The notes beneath the pieces are model-generated. The model ran no database searches and had not been told where the DNA came from. It was given only the letters and a program-made list of their open reading frames with translations. Both the position numbers and the translations under genes were made by a program. Of a stretch of DNA of 64,000 bases, positions 56,610-64,000 are shown in pieces. Position 1 is the first letter of the stretch. Every line of letters begins with the position of its first letter. This stretch comes from Stenotrophomonas rhizophila (lineage in GTDB: Bacteria > Pseudomonadota > Gammaproteobacteria > Xanthomonadales > Xanthomonadaceae), in assembly GCF_003651185.1 (NCBI RefSeq), contig NZ_RCDC01000007.1, positions 248,001 to 312,000 on the forward strand, given 5' to 3'.

Positions 56610-57479
56610 TCAATACAGCGAACCGGCGTTGACCACCGGCTGGGTGCCACGATCCGAACACAGCACGGTCAGCAGATTGCTCACCATGTGCGCCTTGCGC
56701 TCTTCATCGAGCTGGACCACACCGTTCTTCTGCAGTTCGGCCAGGGCCATTTCGACCATCCCGACCGCACCGGCGACGATCCGCGTACGTGCGGCGATGA
56801 CCGCATTGGCCTGCTGGCGTTGCAGCATCGCCTGGGCGATTTCCGGGGCATAGGCGAGGTGGCTGATGCGCGCATCGATCACCTGCACGCCGGCATCGGC
56901 CAGGCGCTCGGCCAGCTCGTCCTTGAGGTGCTGGGAGATCTCGGCGGCATGGCTGCGCAGCGACAGCTGGCCTTCTTCGTGCTGGTCATACGGGTAGCTG
57001 GTCGCCATCGCGCGCAGCGCCGATTCGGACTGGATATGCACGAAGCTCTCGTAGTCGTCCACGTTGTAGACCGCTTCGGAAGCATCCACCACCTGCCACA
57101 CGATCACCGCGGCGATCTCGATCGGGCTGCCGTCGAGCTCGTTGACCTTGAGCTTGCCGCTTTCGAAGTTGCGCACGCGCTGGCTCACCTTGACCTTGGT
57201 GAAGAACGGATTGTTCCAGCGCAGGCCGTTCTCCTTGACAGTGCCGACGTACTTGCCGAACAGGCTGACGACCACCGCCTGGTTGGGCTGCACGGTATAC
57301 AGGCCGACCAGGCTGAGCAGGGCGGTGGTGGCCAGCACCAGGCTGCCCACGATCAGCGCCGGGTTGCGGTTTCCCTTGTCCACCCCGACCACGAACATCC
57401 ACACGGCCACCGCGGTCAGGGCCAGCACCAGCAGCAGGAAGGGCAGGCCGGACAGCGAGCGGATCGACTTCTCTTTCAT
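56610..57479 (-). CDS. SPFH-domain (slipin/stomatin-like) membrane protein
   Basis: 289 residues. Two N-terminal membrane helices ([19 protein letters not shown] and [21 protein letters not shown]) precede the SPFH/band 7 domain ([19 protein letters not shown] ... [19 protein letters not shown]), with a C-terminal helical part. Family members form oligomeric membrane scaffolds and act with proteases or membrane enzymes. Here it is the first gene of an operon with a ribbon-helix-helix protein, DUF4177, a PH-like protein and a VanY-like peptidase, suggesting a cell-envelope stress function. Confidence 0.92.
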   Translation of the reverse strand: MKEKSIRSLSGLPFLLLVLALTAVAVWMFVVGVDKGNRNPALIVGSLVLATTALLSLVGLYTVQPNQAVVVSLFGKYVGTVKENGLRWNNPFFTKVKVSQRVRNFESGKLKVNELDGSPIEIAAVIVWQVVDASEAVYNVDDYESFVHIQSESALRAMATSYPYDQHEEGQLSLRSHAAEISQHLKDELAERLADAGVQVIDARISHLAYAPEIAQAMLQRQQANAVIAARTRIVAGAVGMVEMALAELQKNGVVQLDEERKAHMVSNLLTVLCSDRGTQPVVNAGSLY

Positions 57480-57509
57480 GGCAGGGCGTCCTTGGGTAGT
57501 TGATTGGAA

Positions 57510-57526
57510 GATATCAAATTGATATC
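57510..57526. promoter_or_regulatory. Palindrome between SPFH operon and purT
   Basis: GATATCAAATTGATATC, a perfect 8-bp inverted repeat around a central A, in the region separating the divergent SPFH and purT genes. It is 31 bp from the SPFH start and 85 bp from the purT start. It is a candidate operator for the ribbon-helix-helix product or an operon regulator. Confidence 0.5.
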
Positions 57527-57610
57527 ACTTCGCAAGTGCCGCCCCAGCCGGCCACGCGGCGGCGGCACCGGCTAGAATGCCCTCCCGCCCCTGTTGCCCG
57601 GAACATCGCC

Positions 57611-58798
57611 ATGTCCACGCTCGGTACGCCGCTGTCTCCTTCCGCCACCCGTGTGCTGCTGCTGGGATCCGGCGAACTCGGCAAGGAAGTCGCCATCGAG
57701 CTGCAGCGGCTGGGGGTGGAGGTGATCGCTGCCGACCGCTACGCCAACGCGCCGGCGATGCAGGTTGCACACCGTTCGCACGTGATCGACATGCTCGACG
57801 CCATGGCGCTGCGCGCGCTGATCGCACTGGAGAAGCCGCATCTGGTGGTGCCGGAGATCGAGGCGATCCATACCGAGACGCTGGTCCAGCTGGAACAGGA
57901 GCAGGGGCTGCGGGTAGTGCCGACTGCGCGTGCGGCACGCCTGACCATGGATCGTGAAGGCATCCGCCGGCTCGCCGCCGAGACCCTGGGTCTGCCGACC
58001 TCGCCGTACCGGTTCGTTGATACCGACGCCGAGTACCGCGCGGCGGTCGCTGCGATCGGGCTGCCGTGCGTGGTCAAGCCGGTGATGTCCTCCTCGGGCA
58101 AGGGCCAGAGCACGCTGCGTCAGGAGGCCGACATCGCGCCGGCCTGGGAGTATGCGCAGACCGGTGGCCGCGCCGGTGCCGGGCGCTGCATCGTGGAGGG
58201 CTTCATCGATTTCGAGTACGAAATCACGCTGCTGACCGTGCGTCATGCGGGCGGGACGTCGTTCTGTGCGCCGATCGGGCACTGGCAGAAGGATGGTGAT
58301 TACCGCGAGAGCTGGCAGCCGCAGCCGATGTCGCCGCGTGCGCTGGCGCGGGCGGAGGAGATTTCGCAGGCGATCACCGATGAGCTGGGTGGCTGGGGGC
58401 TGTTCGGGGTCGAGCTGTTCGTGAAGGGCGACGAGGTGTGGTTCAGCGAGGTGTCGCCGCGGCCGCATGACACGGGTCTGGTGACGTTGGCCTCGCAGGA
58501 GTTGAGTGAGTTCGCGCTGCATGCGCGCGCGATTCTGGGGCTGCCGATTCCGGTGATCCGCCAGAGCGGTCCGTCGGCGTCGTGTGCGATGTTGGCACAC
58601 GGTGAGGGTGTGCCGTTCTTCAGCAATGTGGCCGCAGCCCTGGTGCATCCGGATTCGGCGCTGCGCCTGTTCGGCAAGCCGAGTGTGCACGGGCATCGCC
58701 GGGTGGGGGTGACGTTGGCGCGCGGTGGGGATATCGAGGAGGCGCGGAAGATTGCGCGTGAGGCGGCTGAGGCTATCGGGATCGAGTTGCGGTCTTGA
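57611..58798 (+). CDS. purT: Phosphoribosylglycinamide formyltransferase 2 (formate-dependent)
   Basis: 395 residues. [20 protein letters not shown] begins the preATP-grasp domain; ATP-grasp motifs include [16 protein letters not shown] and [16 protein letters not shown]. PurT uses formate and ATP to make formyl-GAR in purine synthesis. It is divergent from the SPFH operon. It has the full family length of ~390. Confidence 0.97.
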   Translation: MSTLGTPLSPSATRVLLLGSGELGKEVAIELQRLGVEVIAADRYANAPAMQVAHRSHVIDMLDAMALRALIALEKPHLVVPEIEAIHTETLVQLEQEQGLRVVPTARAARLTMDREGIRRLAAETLGLPTSPYRFVDTDAEYRAAVAAIGLPCVVKPVMSSSGKGQSTLRQEADIAPAWEYAQTGGRAGAGRCIVEGFIDFEYEITLLTVRHAGGTSFCAPIGHWQKDGDYRESWQPQPMSPRALARAEEISQAITDELGGWGLFGVELFVKGDEVWFSEVSPRPHDTGLVTLASQELSEFALHARAILGLPIPVIRQSGPSASCAMLAHGEGVPFFSNVAAALVHPDSALRLFGKPSVHGHRRVGVTLARGGDIEEARKIAREAAEAIGIELRS

Positions 58799-58860
58799 GG
58801 TGGGTTTGAGGCCCAAGCCTAAGCCGAAGCTGGCGCCTTGGTTGCTGTCGGTCTGAGGCG

Positions 58861-58957
58861 ATCGGGCAGCCCGATGCAGGACACGCCGTAAACCCATCCT
58901 TGGGGGCTCGTAGTGCGGCATCCATGCCGCACACGGTCCTTCATCGGGCTGCCCGAT
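58861..58957. repeat. Composite hairpin element with GTAG core, downstream of purT
   Basis: Two palindromes ATCGGGCAGCCCGAT (58861-58875) and ATCGGGCTGCCCGAT (58943-58957) flank a GTAGTGCGGCATCCATGCCG... hairpin beginning at 58910. The flanking palindromes are reverse complements of one another. This is a different layout from the short GTAG REPs elsewhere in the window. It is in a noncoding gap of about 270 bp. Confidence 0.6.
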
Positions 58958-59018
58958 CACCTCTTCGTGGAGGGTCGGTTGGGCGGATCCAACGGCGGGG
59001 CATAAAATGGCAGGACAA

Positions 59019-59048
59019 AAAAACGGCGAGCCTTGGCTCGCCGTTTTT
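59019..59048. terminator. Bidirectional terminator between purT and exonuclease-family gene
   Basis: Stem AAAAACGGCGAGC / GCTCGCCGTTTTT (13 bp) with loop CTTG; A and T tracts on the two sides fit termination from both directions. Confidence 0.93.
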
Positions 59049-59068
59049 CGTTGAATACGGAGCAGACT

Positions 59069-60274
59069 TTATTTCAGGTCGACCCACACCAGGTGGTGGT
59101 CGCTGCCGTCGGCGATTTTTGCTTCCGGGCTGTCATTGGCGGGCCAGAACACGCCGCTGCCGATGTAGCTGAAGCCGACCGAGGGTAGGACGTAGTCCAG
59201 GCGCATGGTGCCGGATTTCGGGCCGAAGTCGCCGGTGGCGTGGAAGGGCGCGCCTTTGCGGGTGATGCCTTTCTCGGCATAGGCCAGGCTGGTCTGTTCG
59301 GCGCCGACGCTGCGCGGGGTGGGGTAGCGCAGGACGCGGGGGTTTTCGATCAGTTCGACGATCGCTTCGTGGCGGCCGTCGCCGTCGACCGGGTCGTTGT
59401 TGAGGTCGCCGAGGATGACGAAGCGCGCGTCCTGCGCGAGGCCGCCGCATTGGCCGCGGTCATCGCACAGCCATGAAGTGTCGCGGTCCTTGAGGTAGTC
59501 CTGCCACAGGCGCAGTTCGTCGTGGTTGCGGGCGGCGTTGCGCTTCTCCGGGCCGTCGAAGACCGGCGGGGTCGGGTGCGAGACCAGGGCGTGTACGGTG
59601 CCGTTCGGGGTGGTCACCGGCACGTCCCAGTGCGATTTGGAGGACAGGCGCAGCTGCGACCAGACGTGGTCGTTGTAGAAGGATTTCCCGGTACGCGGGT
59701 CGATCGGGCGCAGGGCGCCGGGCATCGTGCTCCACTTCAGCAGCTGGAAACTGCGGACCTTGGCATCATCGATCGGGTAGCGCGACAGCACCAGCATGCC
59801 GTACTGGCCCGGGTGCAGGCCGTAGCCCCAGGCATCGTTGCCACGGGCGCGGCCTTCGCCGCCGATCTCGCCGTTGTTGTCCAGGTCCAGGCCGCTCTGC
59901 ACGCCGGTGTTCACCGGGGCGAGGTAGCGGTAGGCGTAATGCAGCGGCTCACCGCCGCCCGGCTGGGCGGCTTCCAGGTAGCGCTGCTGGAAAAGGTCGG
60001 CGGCGCGATGGGCGTCGTCGTAATCGAACTCGTTGAGCAGCACCAGATCCGGGCGGACCTGCTGCAGGACGGCGGCAATCTTGCGCGCGTGTTCGCTGTC
60101 GCCTTCGAGCTCGGCGATCAGCCCGCCGGTCTCGTCGCTGTACAGGGAGGTGTTGTAGGTGGCGATCCGCAGCGGTGCGGAGGCGGTATCCGGCATGGCG
60201 GCGGTCTTGGCAGGGGTCTGGGCGCAGGCGCCGCAGAGCAGGGCCAGGGCAAGGATCAGGGGATTGGCTTTCAT
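59069..60274 (-). CDS. Endonuclease/exonuclease/phosphatase-family lipoprotein
   Basis: 401 residues. The signal ends LALLCGACAQ, a lipobox-like site with Cys as the lipidated residue. The fold starts LRIATYNTSLYSD, with the conserved acidic VLLNEFDYDD, the Asp/Asn pair FVILGDLNNDPVD and the closing His in DGSDHHLVWVDL. It hydrolyses phosphodiester or phosphomonoester bonds in a metal-dependent way at the envelope. Substrate unknown. It lies 37 bp downstream of the bpt gene (same strand). Confidence 0.88.
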   Translation of the reverse strand: MKANPLILALALLCGACAQTPAKTAAMPDTASAPLRIATYNTSLYSDETGGLIAELEGDSEHARKIAAVLQQVRPDLVLLNEFDYDDAHRAADLFQQRYLEAAQPGGGEPLHYAYRYLAPVNTGVQSGLDLDNNGEIGGEGRARGNDAWGYGLHPGQYGMLVLSRYPIDDAKVRSFQLLKWSTMPGALRPIDPRTGKSFYNDHVWSQLRLSSKSHWDVPVTTPNGTVHALVSHPTPPVFDGPEKRNAARNHDELRLWQDYLKDRDTSWLCDDRGQCGGLAQDARFVILGDLNNDPVDGDGRHEAIVELIENPRVLRYPTPRSVGAEQTSLAYAEKGITRKGAPFHATGDFGPKSGTMRLDYVLPSVGFSYIGSGVFWPANDSPEAKIADGSDHHLVWVDLK

Positions 60275-60311
60275 CCGCCTATTTTGCACCCGGCGCGGTG
60301 TCAGTGATGCG

Positions 60312-61067
60312 TCAGCGGCCGTCCAATTCGTCATCGAAGGCGTGCCAGCGGCGGCCGTCATAGGCCTCCAGCGGGCGGAACCGGCGCTTGTAGTCCATCT
60401 TGCGGTGGTCGCGGATCCAGTAGCCCAGGTACAGGTGCGGCAGCTGCTCGCGCTGGGCCCAGGCGATCTGCTGGAGGATCGCGAAGGTGCCCAGGCCGCG
60501 ATGGGCCTGGTCCGGATCGAAGAAGGTGTAGACCGCCGAGAGTCCTTGCGGGGTCACATCGGTCACGGCGACCCCGAGCAGCGGGCCGCGATGGCCGTCC
60601 TCGCCCGGGGCGCGGATTTCGATGAAACGCCCCTGCGACCAGCGCCCGATCAGGAACTGGTCGAACTCGTGCGGGCCGTGCTCGTCCATGCCGCCCTGCG
60701 CGTGCCGGTGGGACAGGTAACGGTGGTACAGCGCGAACTGCTCTTCGGTCTGTTCGGCGGCGACGATACGCACTTCCAGATCCGCATTGCGGACCAGGCA
60801 ACGACGCTGGCTGCGGTCCGGTGCGAAGCGGGCCACGGGGATGCGCACGGCTACGCAGGCGTGGCAGTCCGCGCAATGCGGGCGGTAGACCAGATCCCCA
60901 GAGCGGCGGAAGCCCCAGCCCAGCGCCATCGGGTACAGCGTGCCCAGGCGCGGATCGTTGGGATCGAGCACCAGATCGCGTGCGGCCCGTTCCGGCCAAT
61001 AGCCACAGGGGTGGTCACCGGTCTGGAACAGTCGCAGCTCGTCGTCGCGGTCGCCGTGTATTGCCAT
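60312..61067 (-). CDS. bpt: Aspartate/glutamate leucyltransferase (Bpt; arginyl-tRNA-protein transferase family)
   Basis: 251 residues, ATE family. The Cys cluster [15 protein letters not shown] is the N-terminal domain hallmark; the C-terminal transferase part contains the [20 protein letters not shown] and [17 protein letters not shown] blocks. Bpt adds leucine from Leu-tRNA to N-terminal Asp/Glu, marking proteins for the ClpS-ClpAP N-degron pathway. An in-frame start exists upstream but [14 protein letters not shown] is the usual family start. Confidence 0.92.
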   Translation of the reverse strand: MAIHGDRDDELRLFQTGDHPCGYWPERAARDLVLDPNDPRLGTLYPMALGWGFRRSGDLVYRPHCADCHACVAVRIPVARFAPDRSQRRCLVRNADLEVRIVAAEQTEEQFALYHRYLSHRHAQGGMDEHGPHEFDQFLIGRWSQGRFIEIRAPGEDGHRGPLLGVAVTDVTPQGLSAVYTFFDPDQAHRGLGTFAILQQIAWAQREQLPHLYLGYWIRDHRKMDYKRRFRPLEAYDGRRWHAFDDELDGR

Positions 61068-61221
61068 GCCCACAGCATAGCCCCGTGCCGTCGCAGCCGC
61101 CGCGACTGTCTGCCAAATGAACACGGCTGGCCGGGCTGTCAACGGTGCTGGCGCCCACGCGTTGTTACCGGTGTGGGTGCCATGCACCGCACGCAGTTTC
61201 CCTCACAAACCGGAGTTACCC

Positions 61222-61827
61222 ATGCGCAACCGCAAATCCCTCCTGCTGCTGGCCCTGCTGCTGTCCACCGGTGCTGCCGGCCTGGCGGTCGCTGCCGATA
61301 CCCCCGCCGCCGCTGACAAGCCGGCCCGTGCCAAGCTGGACACCAATGGCGATGGCTTCATCGACCGCACCGAAGCGGCCAAGTCGCCCCGTCTGGCTGC
61401 GCAGTTCGACACGCTCGATGCCAACAAGGACGGCAAGCTCTCCCGTGAGGAACTGCCGCGCTGGCACGGCAAGCGCCACGGGCGTGGCCCGGGTGGGCAT
61501 GGCGACTGGATGGCCAAGCTGGACACCAACAAGGACGGCCGCATCAGCCGCGAGGAGGCCAAGGCCGACCCGCGCCTGGCCGGGCGCTTCGATGCGATGG
61601 ACGTCAACAAGGATGGTTACCTGGACAAGGCCGACCGCGAGCTGCGCATGAAGCAGCATCGTGATGCCTGGTTTGCCGCAGCCGATACCAACAAGGACGG
61701 CCAGCTGAGCAAGGCCGAGTTCGATGCGGCCAAGGGCCCGTTCGGTGGCCCGCGTGGTGATCATCGCGATGGCAAGCATCGCGATGGCAAGCCGCCGATG
61801 CCGCCGAAGGCACCGGCCACGAAGTAA
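61222..61827 (+). CDS. Exported EF-hand protein with five calcium-binding loops
   Basis: 201 residues. Signal peptide MRNRKSLLLLALLLSTGAAG. Five EF-hand-type loops are visible: DTNGDGFIDRTE, DANKDGKLSREE, DTNKDGRISREE, DVNKDGYLDKAD and DTNKDGQLSKAE. Each has Asp/Asn at positions 1, 3 and 5 and an acidic residue at position 12. A His/Lys/Asp-rich tail (GDHRDGKHRDGKPP) ends the protein. It probably buffers or senses periplasmic calcium. A strong terminator follows. Confidence 0.9.
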   Translation: MRNRKSLLLLALLLSTGAAGLAVAADTPAAADKPARAKLDTNGDGFIDRTEAAKSPRLAAQFDTLDANKDGKLSREELPRWHGKRHGRGPGGHGDWMAKLDTNKDGRISREEAKADPRLAGRFDAMDVNKDGYLDKADRELRMKQHRDAWFAAADTNKDGQLSKAEFDAAKGPFGGPRGDHRDGKHRDGKPPMPPKAPATK

Positions 61828-61851
61828 GCGGTATGGCGGTGGTGTGTAACG

Positions 61852-61879
61852 AAAGCGCCGGTCATCGACCGGCGCTTTT
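61852..61879 (+). terminator. Intrinsic terminator of EF-hand gene
   Basis: Stem AAAGCGCCGGTC / GACCGGCGCTTT with loop ATC and trailing T residues. It lies between convergent genes and may serve both strands. Confidence 0.88.
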
Positions 61880-61885
61880 CGTCCA

Positions 61886-63094
61886 TCAGATGCGGCCGTT
61901 CCTGTACATCGCCCAGACGATGGTGCCGATCACCACAAGGTTCATCACCCACACCGCTTTGCGGCCGTAAAGCGACTCGTATTTCCAGTTCGGACCGGTG
62001 CGCCCGTGGCGGGCCGCGTCGCGCGCGATCATCGGCGCCATGATCCGCTGCAGCGGACCCAGACATTGATAATTGACCAGTCCCAGTCCGATGACGAGGG
62101 CCATCACCGGGGAGTACCAGCCCGGCTGAAGGTAGGTCAGGGCGAACACAGACATGCAGACCAGCATCGCAGTGAAGGTGCTGTAGTGGACGAACCTGCG
62201 GATCGCTGCGCGCTCGCTTTCGTTCTCGGCATATGAGAGCAGATAACGGCCGCCCAGGTAGCTGCCCAGCACGCCGCCGACCATGCCGCCGATGATCGCG
62301 CCCCAGGCGAGATCCGGTGGAAACACCTGTGTCTGGCTGGCCGCTGCCGTCAACGAGCCCATTGCCGCACCGCCGGAGACACTGGCACCGCCCAGGCCGA
62401 GCTTCCCGGTGCCCAGCCCGGTGCCCAGCAGGATCGCAGCACTGGCCGTGCCCGGGGCGGCGACCAGCACCATCGATACGACGGTCGTGGCGAAGGCGGC
62501 ACTCGGCGCGCTGCTGCGGGCGAAGTCGCTGAAGCGACGCAGCATCTCCTCACGGACGGTGGCACGTGCACGCGACAGGCGCTTGCGCACGGCGGCATCA
62601 CTGAGCCCGAGCAGATCGGCGACCTGCTGCGAACTCTGACCTTCGCGGTAATAGAGCAGCAGGGTTTCGCGGCTGTCTTCCGGCAGCGCCGAGATGATGT
62701 CTTCGGCGGCCAGTTCTTCCTCTACCCGTTGCAGATGATCCGGGGCACTGGGGCTGGGGTCGGCAGCCATGTTGATGGCGATCTCGGCGGCCTCGCCGGA
62801 CAGCGGGCGGCCGCGGTTGGCGCGCAGCCAGTCACGGGCGAGATTGCGGGTGATCTGGCGCAACCAGGGCAGGAAGCTGGCATGGCTGTGCAACTGGTTG
62901 AGTTGCTGCCAGGCCTTGATGAACGCTTCCTGCGCGATGTCCTCGCTGGCATGCACATCGCGGGTGATCGCCAGCGCGATCGCGGTGACCGTGTTCTGGC
63001 AGGCCAGCACGATGCGGCCATACGACTGCTGGCAGCCGCCTGCGGCAGCGGGCAGCTCGCGTTCGAGCGTGGTGGTCAGCGGATGCGTCGTCAC
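61886..63094 (-). CDS. ECF sigma factor fused to a C-terminal multi-helix membrane domain
   Basis: About 402 residues from a GTG start at 63094, chosen because GGGGGAGGA lies 4 bases upstream. Residues ~15-185 are an ECF sigma factor: region 2 (HASEDIAQEAFIKAWQQLNQL, SFLPWLRQITRNLARDWLR) and region 4 (LLLYYREGQSSQQVADLLGL then SDAAVRKRLSRARATVREEM). The second half holds membrane segments (AFATTVVSMVLVAAPGTASA; LAWGAIIGGMVGGVLGSYLG; VMALVIGLGLVNY; VWVMNLVVIGTIVWAMY). Most ECF factors are released from a separate anti-sigma; here a membrane domain is on the same chain. Confidence 0.85.
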   Translation of the reverse strand: MTTHPLTTTLERELPAAAGGCQQSYGRIVLACQNTVTAIALAITRDVHASEDIAQEAFIKAWQQLNQLHSHASFLPWLRQITRNLARDWLRANRGRPLSGEAAEIAINMAADPSPSAPDHLQRVEEELAAEDIISALPEDSRETLLLYYREGQSSQQVADLLGLSDAAVRKRLSRARATVREEMLRRFSDFARSSAPSAAFATTVVSMVLVAAPGTASAAILLGTGLGTGKLGLGGASVSGGAAMGSLTAAASQTQVFPPDLAWGAIIGGMVGGVLGSYLGGRYLLSYAENESERAAIRRFVHYSTFTAMLVCMSVFALTYLQPGWYSPVMALVIGLGLVNYQCLGPLQRIMAPMIARDAARHGRTGPNWKYESLYGRKAVWVMNLVVIGTIVWAMYRNGRI

Positions 63095-63152
63095 GATGTC
63101 CTCCCCCGGGGATGGTCCCATCATGACGCGTGCCGGCCCCGGATGTGACCGG

Positions 63153-63220
63153 GTAGCCGGCCAGCGGCCGGCTCTGCAGGCTTCCAACCGCACGAGGAGC
63201 CGGCCAGCGGCCGGCACTAC
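63153..63220. repeat. GTAG-type REP pair
   Basis: Inverted units GTAGCCGGCCAGCGGCC... (63153-63174) and ...GGCCAGCGGCCGGCACTAC (to 63220), in the gap between the sigma-fusion gene and the DUF2007-like gene. Confidence 0.85.
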
Positions 63221-63223
63221 CTG

Positions 63224-63733
63224 TTACTCGGTGGGCTGGATCCGGACCCGCACTTCCTCTTCTTCCGGCGGGGGGGCTGCCGGTGCGGTCGGCGACGCCG
63301 CCGGCTGCACGGTCGGGGTCGGCGCGGGCGCCGCGACCGGGGCGCTGCGGTGGCGCATGACCACCACCATCGCCACGGCAGCGATCACCAGCAGCAGGCC
63401 GATACGGATGCGCCAGGCCCAGTTGCGCGGCGCATCGTTCTGGGCGACCTCGTCGCGGAACGCGAACTGCGCGGTCGGGTGATCGCGGCGGGTGGTTTCG
63501 AGCAGGCGCGCATCGCGCAGGATCTCGCGGGCGCGGGGCTGGTCATCGGCATGCACCACCCACAGGGTCGGGTGGGTAGTGGCCTTTTCCTTGTCCAGAT
63601 AGCTGAACTGGCTGCCGCGTTTGCTGTGGTACGAGCGTCCGTTGGTGATGCGCACCTCGATGCCGGCGTCGCGCAGCAACTGGGCCACGCCTTCGACGGT
63701 TTCCACGCGCTGGCTGTTGAAGATCTGTCTCAT
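63224..63733 (-). CDS. DUF2007-like membrane protein
   Basis: 169 residues. The N-terminal 70 residues (MRQIFNSQRVETVEGVAQLL then DAGIEVRITNGRSYHS) fit the DUF2007 putative signal-transducing domain. One membrane helix follows (WRIRIGLLLVIAAVAMVVVM, about 118-137) and a Pro/Ala-rich, acidic tail ends it. Its ATG at 63733 is directly after the upstream gene's stop (63735-63737). Function unknown. Confidence 0.78.
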   Translation of the reverse strand: MRQIFNSQRVETVEGVAQLLRDAGIEVRITNGRSYHSKRGSQFSYLDKEKATTHPTLWVVHADDQPRAREILRDARLLETTRRDHPTAQFAFRDEVAQNDAPRNWAWRIRIGLLLVIAAVAMVVVMRHRSAPVAAPAPTPTVQPAASPTAPAAPPPEEEEVRVRIQPTE

Positions 63734-63734
63734 G

Positions 63735-64000
63735 TCAGTCCTTGGCCGGCACGGCGGCAGCCGCGGCACTGTCGTCGACCACGCGGATCAGGCCTTCCTG
63801 CGCCGTGCTGGCGACCAGGATGCCGTTGCGGGTGAAGAACTGGCCACGCGCCAGGCCACGCGAATCCTGCGCGCTGGGACTGTCCAGCGAGTACAGCAGC
63901 CAATCGTCGGCGCGGAACGGGCGGTGGAACCAGATCGCATGGTCCAGCGAGGCCATCTGCACATGCGGCTGGTAGTAGCTGATGCCGTGCGGGAAGGTCG
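63735..64000 (-). CDS. tesB: Acyl-CoA thioesterase II (TesB-type), C-terminal part
   Basis: About 88 residues of the C-terminus, entering from the right edge. HGISYYQPHMQMASLDHAIW and FHRPFRADDWLLYSLDSPSA are conserved TesB double-hotdog segments, with Asp (SLDHAIW) being part of the active-site triad, and RGLARGQFFTRNGILVAST follows. The 5' end lies outside the window. Hydrolyses acyl-CoA thioesters. Confidence 0.88.
   Translation of the reverse strand, partial: TFPHGISYYQPHVQMASLDHAIWFHRPFRADDWLLYSLDSPSAQDSRGLARGQFFTRNGILVASTAQEGLIRVVDDSAAAAAVPAKD

Overview
The window looks like chromosomal DNA of a Xanthomonadaceae gammaproteobacterium, most probably Stenotrophomonas. It is GC-rich with strongly GC-biased third codon positions. 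It carries GTAG-headed REP hairpins of the type described for Stenotrophomonas, a complete minCDE set, a Bpt/Ate-type aminoacyl transferase, several S9 peptidases and TonB receptors. I see no rRNA, tRNA, CRISPR array, transposase or phage gene.

Layout. 1-4 kb: left-edge ECF sigma gene with a cut-off membrane partner, a small membrane protein, an exported serine hydrolase and a LacI regulator. 4.3-5.4 kb: ssb with a textbook terminator, and a small membrane protein. 5.5-15.3 kb: a self-contained sugar-oxidation locus. Two convergent operons meet at 9.55 kb: isomerase-GMC dehydrogenase-small subunit-DUF1080 on the plus strand, and isomerase-MFS-Gfo/Idh-isomerase-cytochrome c on the minus strand. 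They are bounded by two identical 14-bp palindromes and a LacI-family gene. The parts match periplasmic glycoside C3-dehydrogenase / 3-keto-glycoside cleavage systems. 15.4-17.6 kb: a lower-GC patch with an MFS exporter and a truncated ATP-grasp ligase fragment.

17.6-33.4 kb: AI-2E-type permease, a TonB receptor with a metalloregulator-like site, phosphoesterase, esterase, PNPOx-like stress protein, DUF72, Nei-like glycosylase, methyltransferase, MHS transporter, a siderophore-type TonB receptor with a Fur-like palindrome, membrane-anchored malate:quinone oxidoreductase, and the argP/lysE pair. 34-46.7 kb: a peptide-use neighbourhood (two S9 peptidases, a POT and an OPT transporter) plus an orphan exported protein, a DUF1624-like membrane protein and a DUF819 permease.

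46.7-64 kb: minCDE with a GNAT gene upstream, a NarL-type two-component pair, an SRPBCC protein, DUF423, an AlkA-like glycosylase, a six-gene SPFH operon (with a small ribbon-helix-helix protein and a VanY-like peptidase) divergent from purT, an exported exonuclease/phosphatase-type lipoprotein, Bpt, an exported five-EF-hand protein, an ECF sigma factor fused to a membrane domain, a DUF2007-like protein and the C-terminal end of a TesB-type thioesterase at the right edge. The main candidate system is the 5.5-15.3 kb locus; the SPFH operon and the low-GC ligase/exporter remnant are secondary leads.
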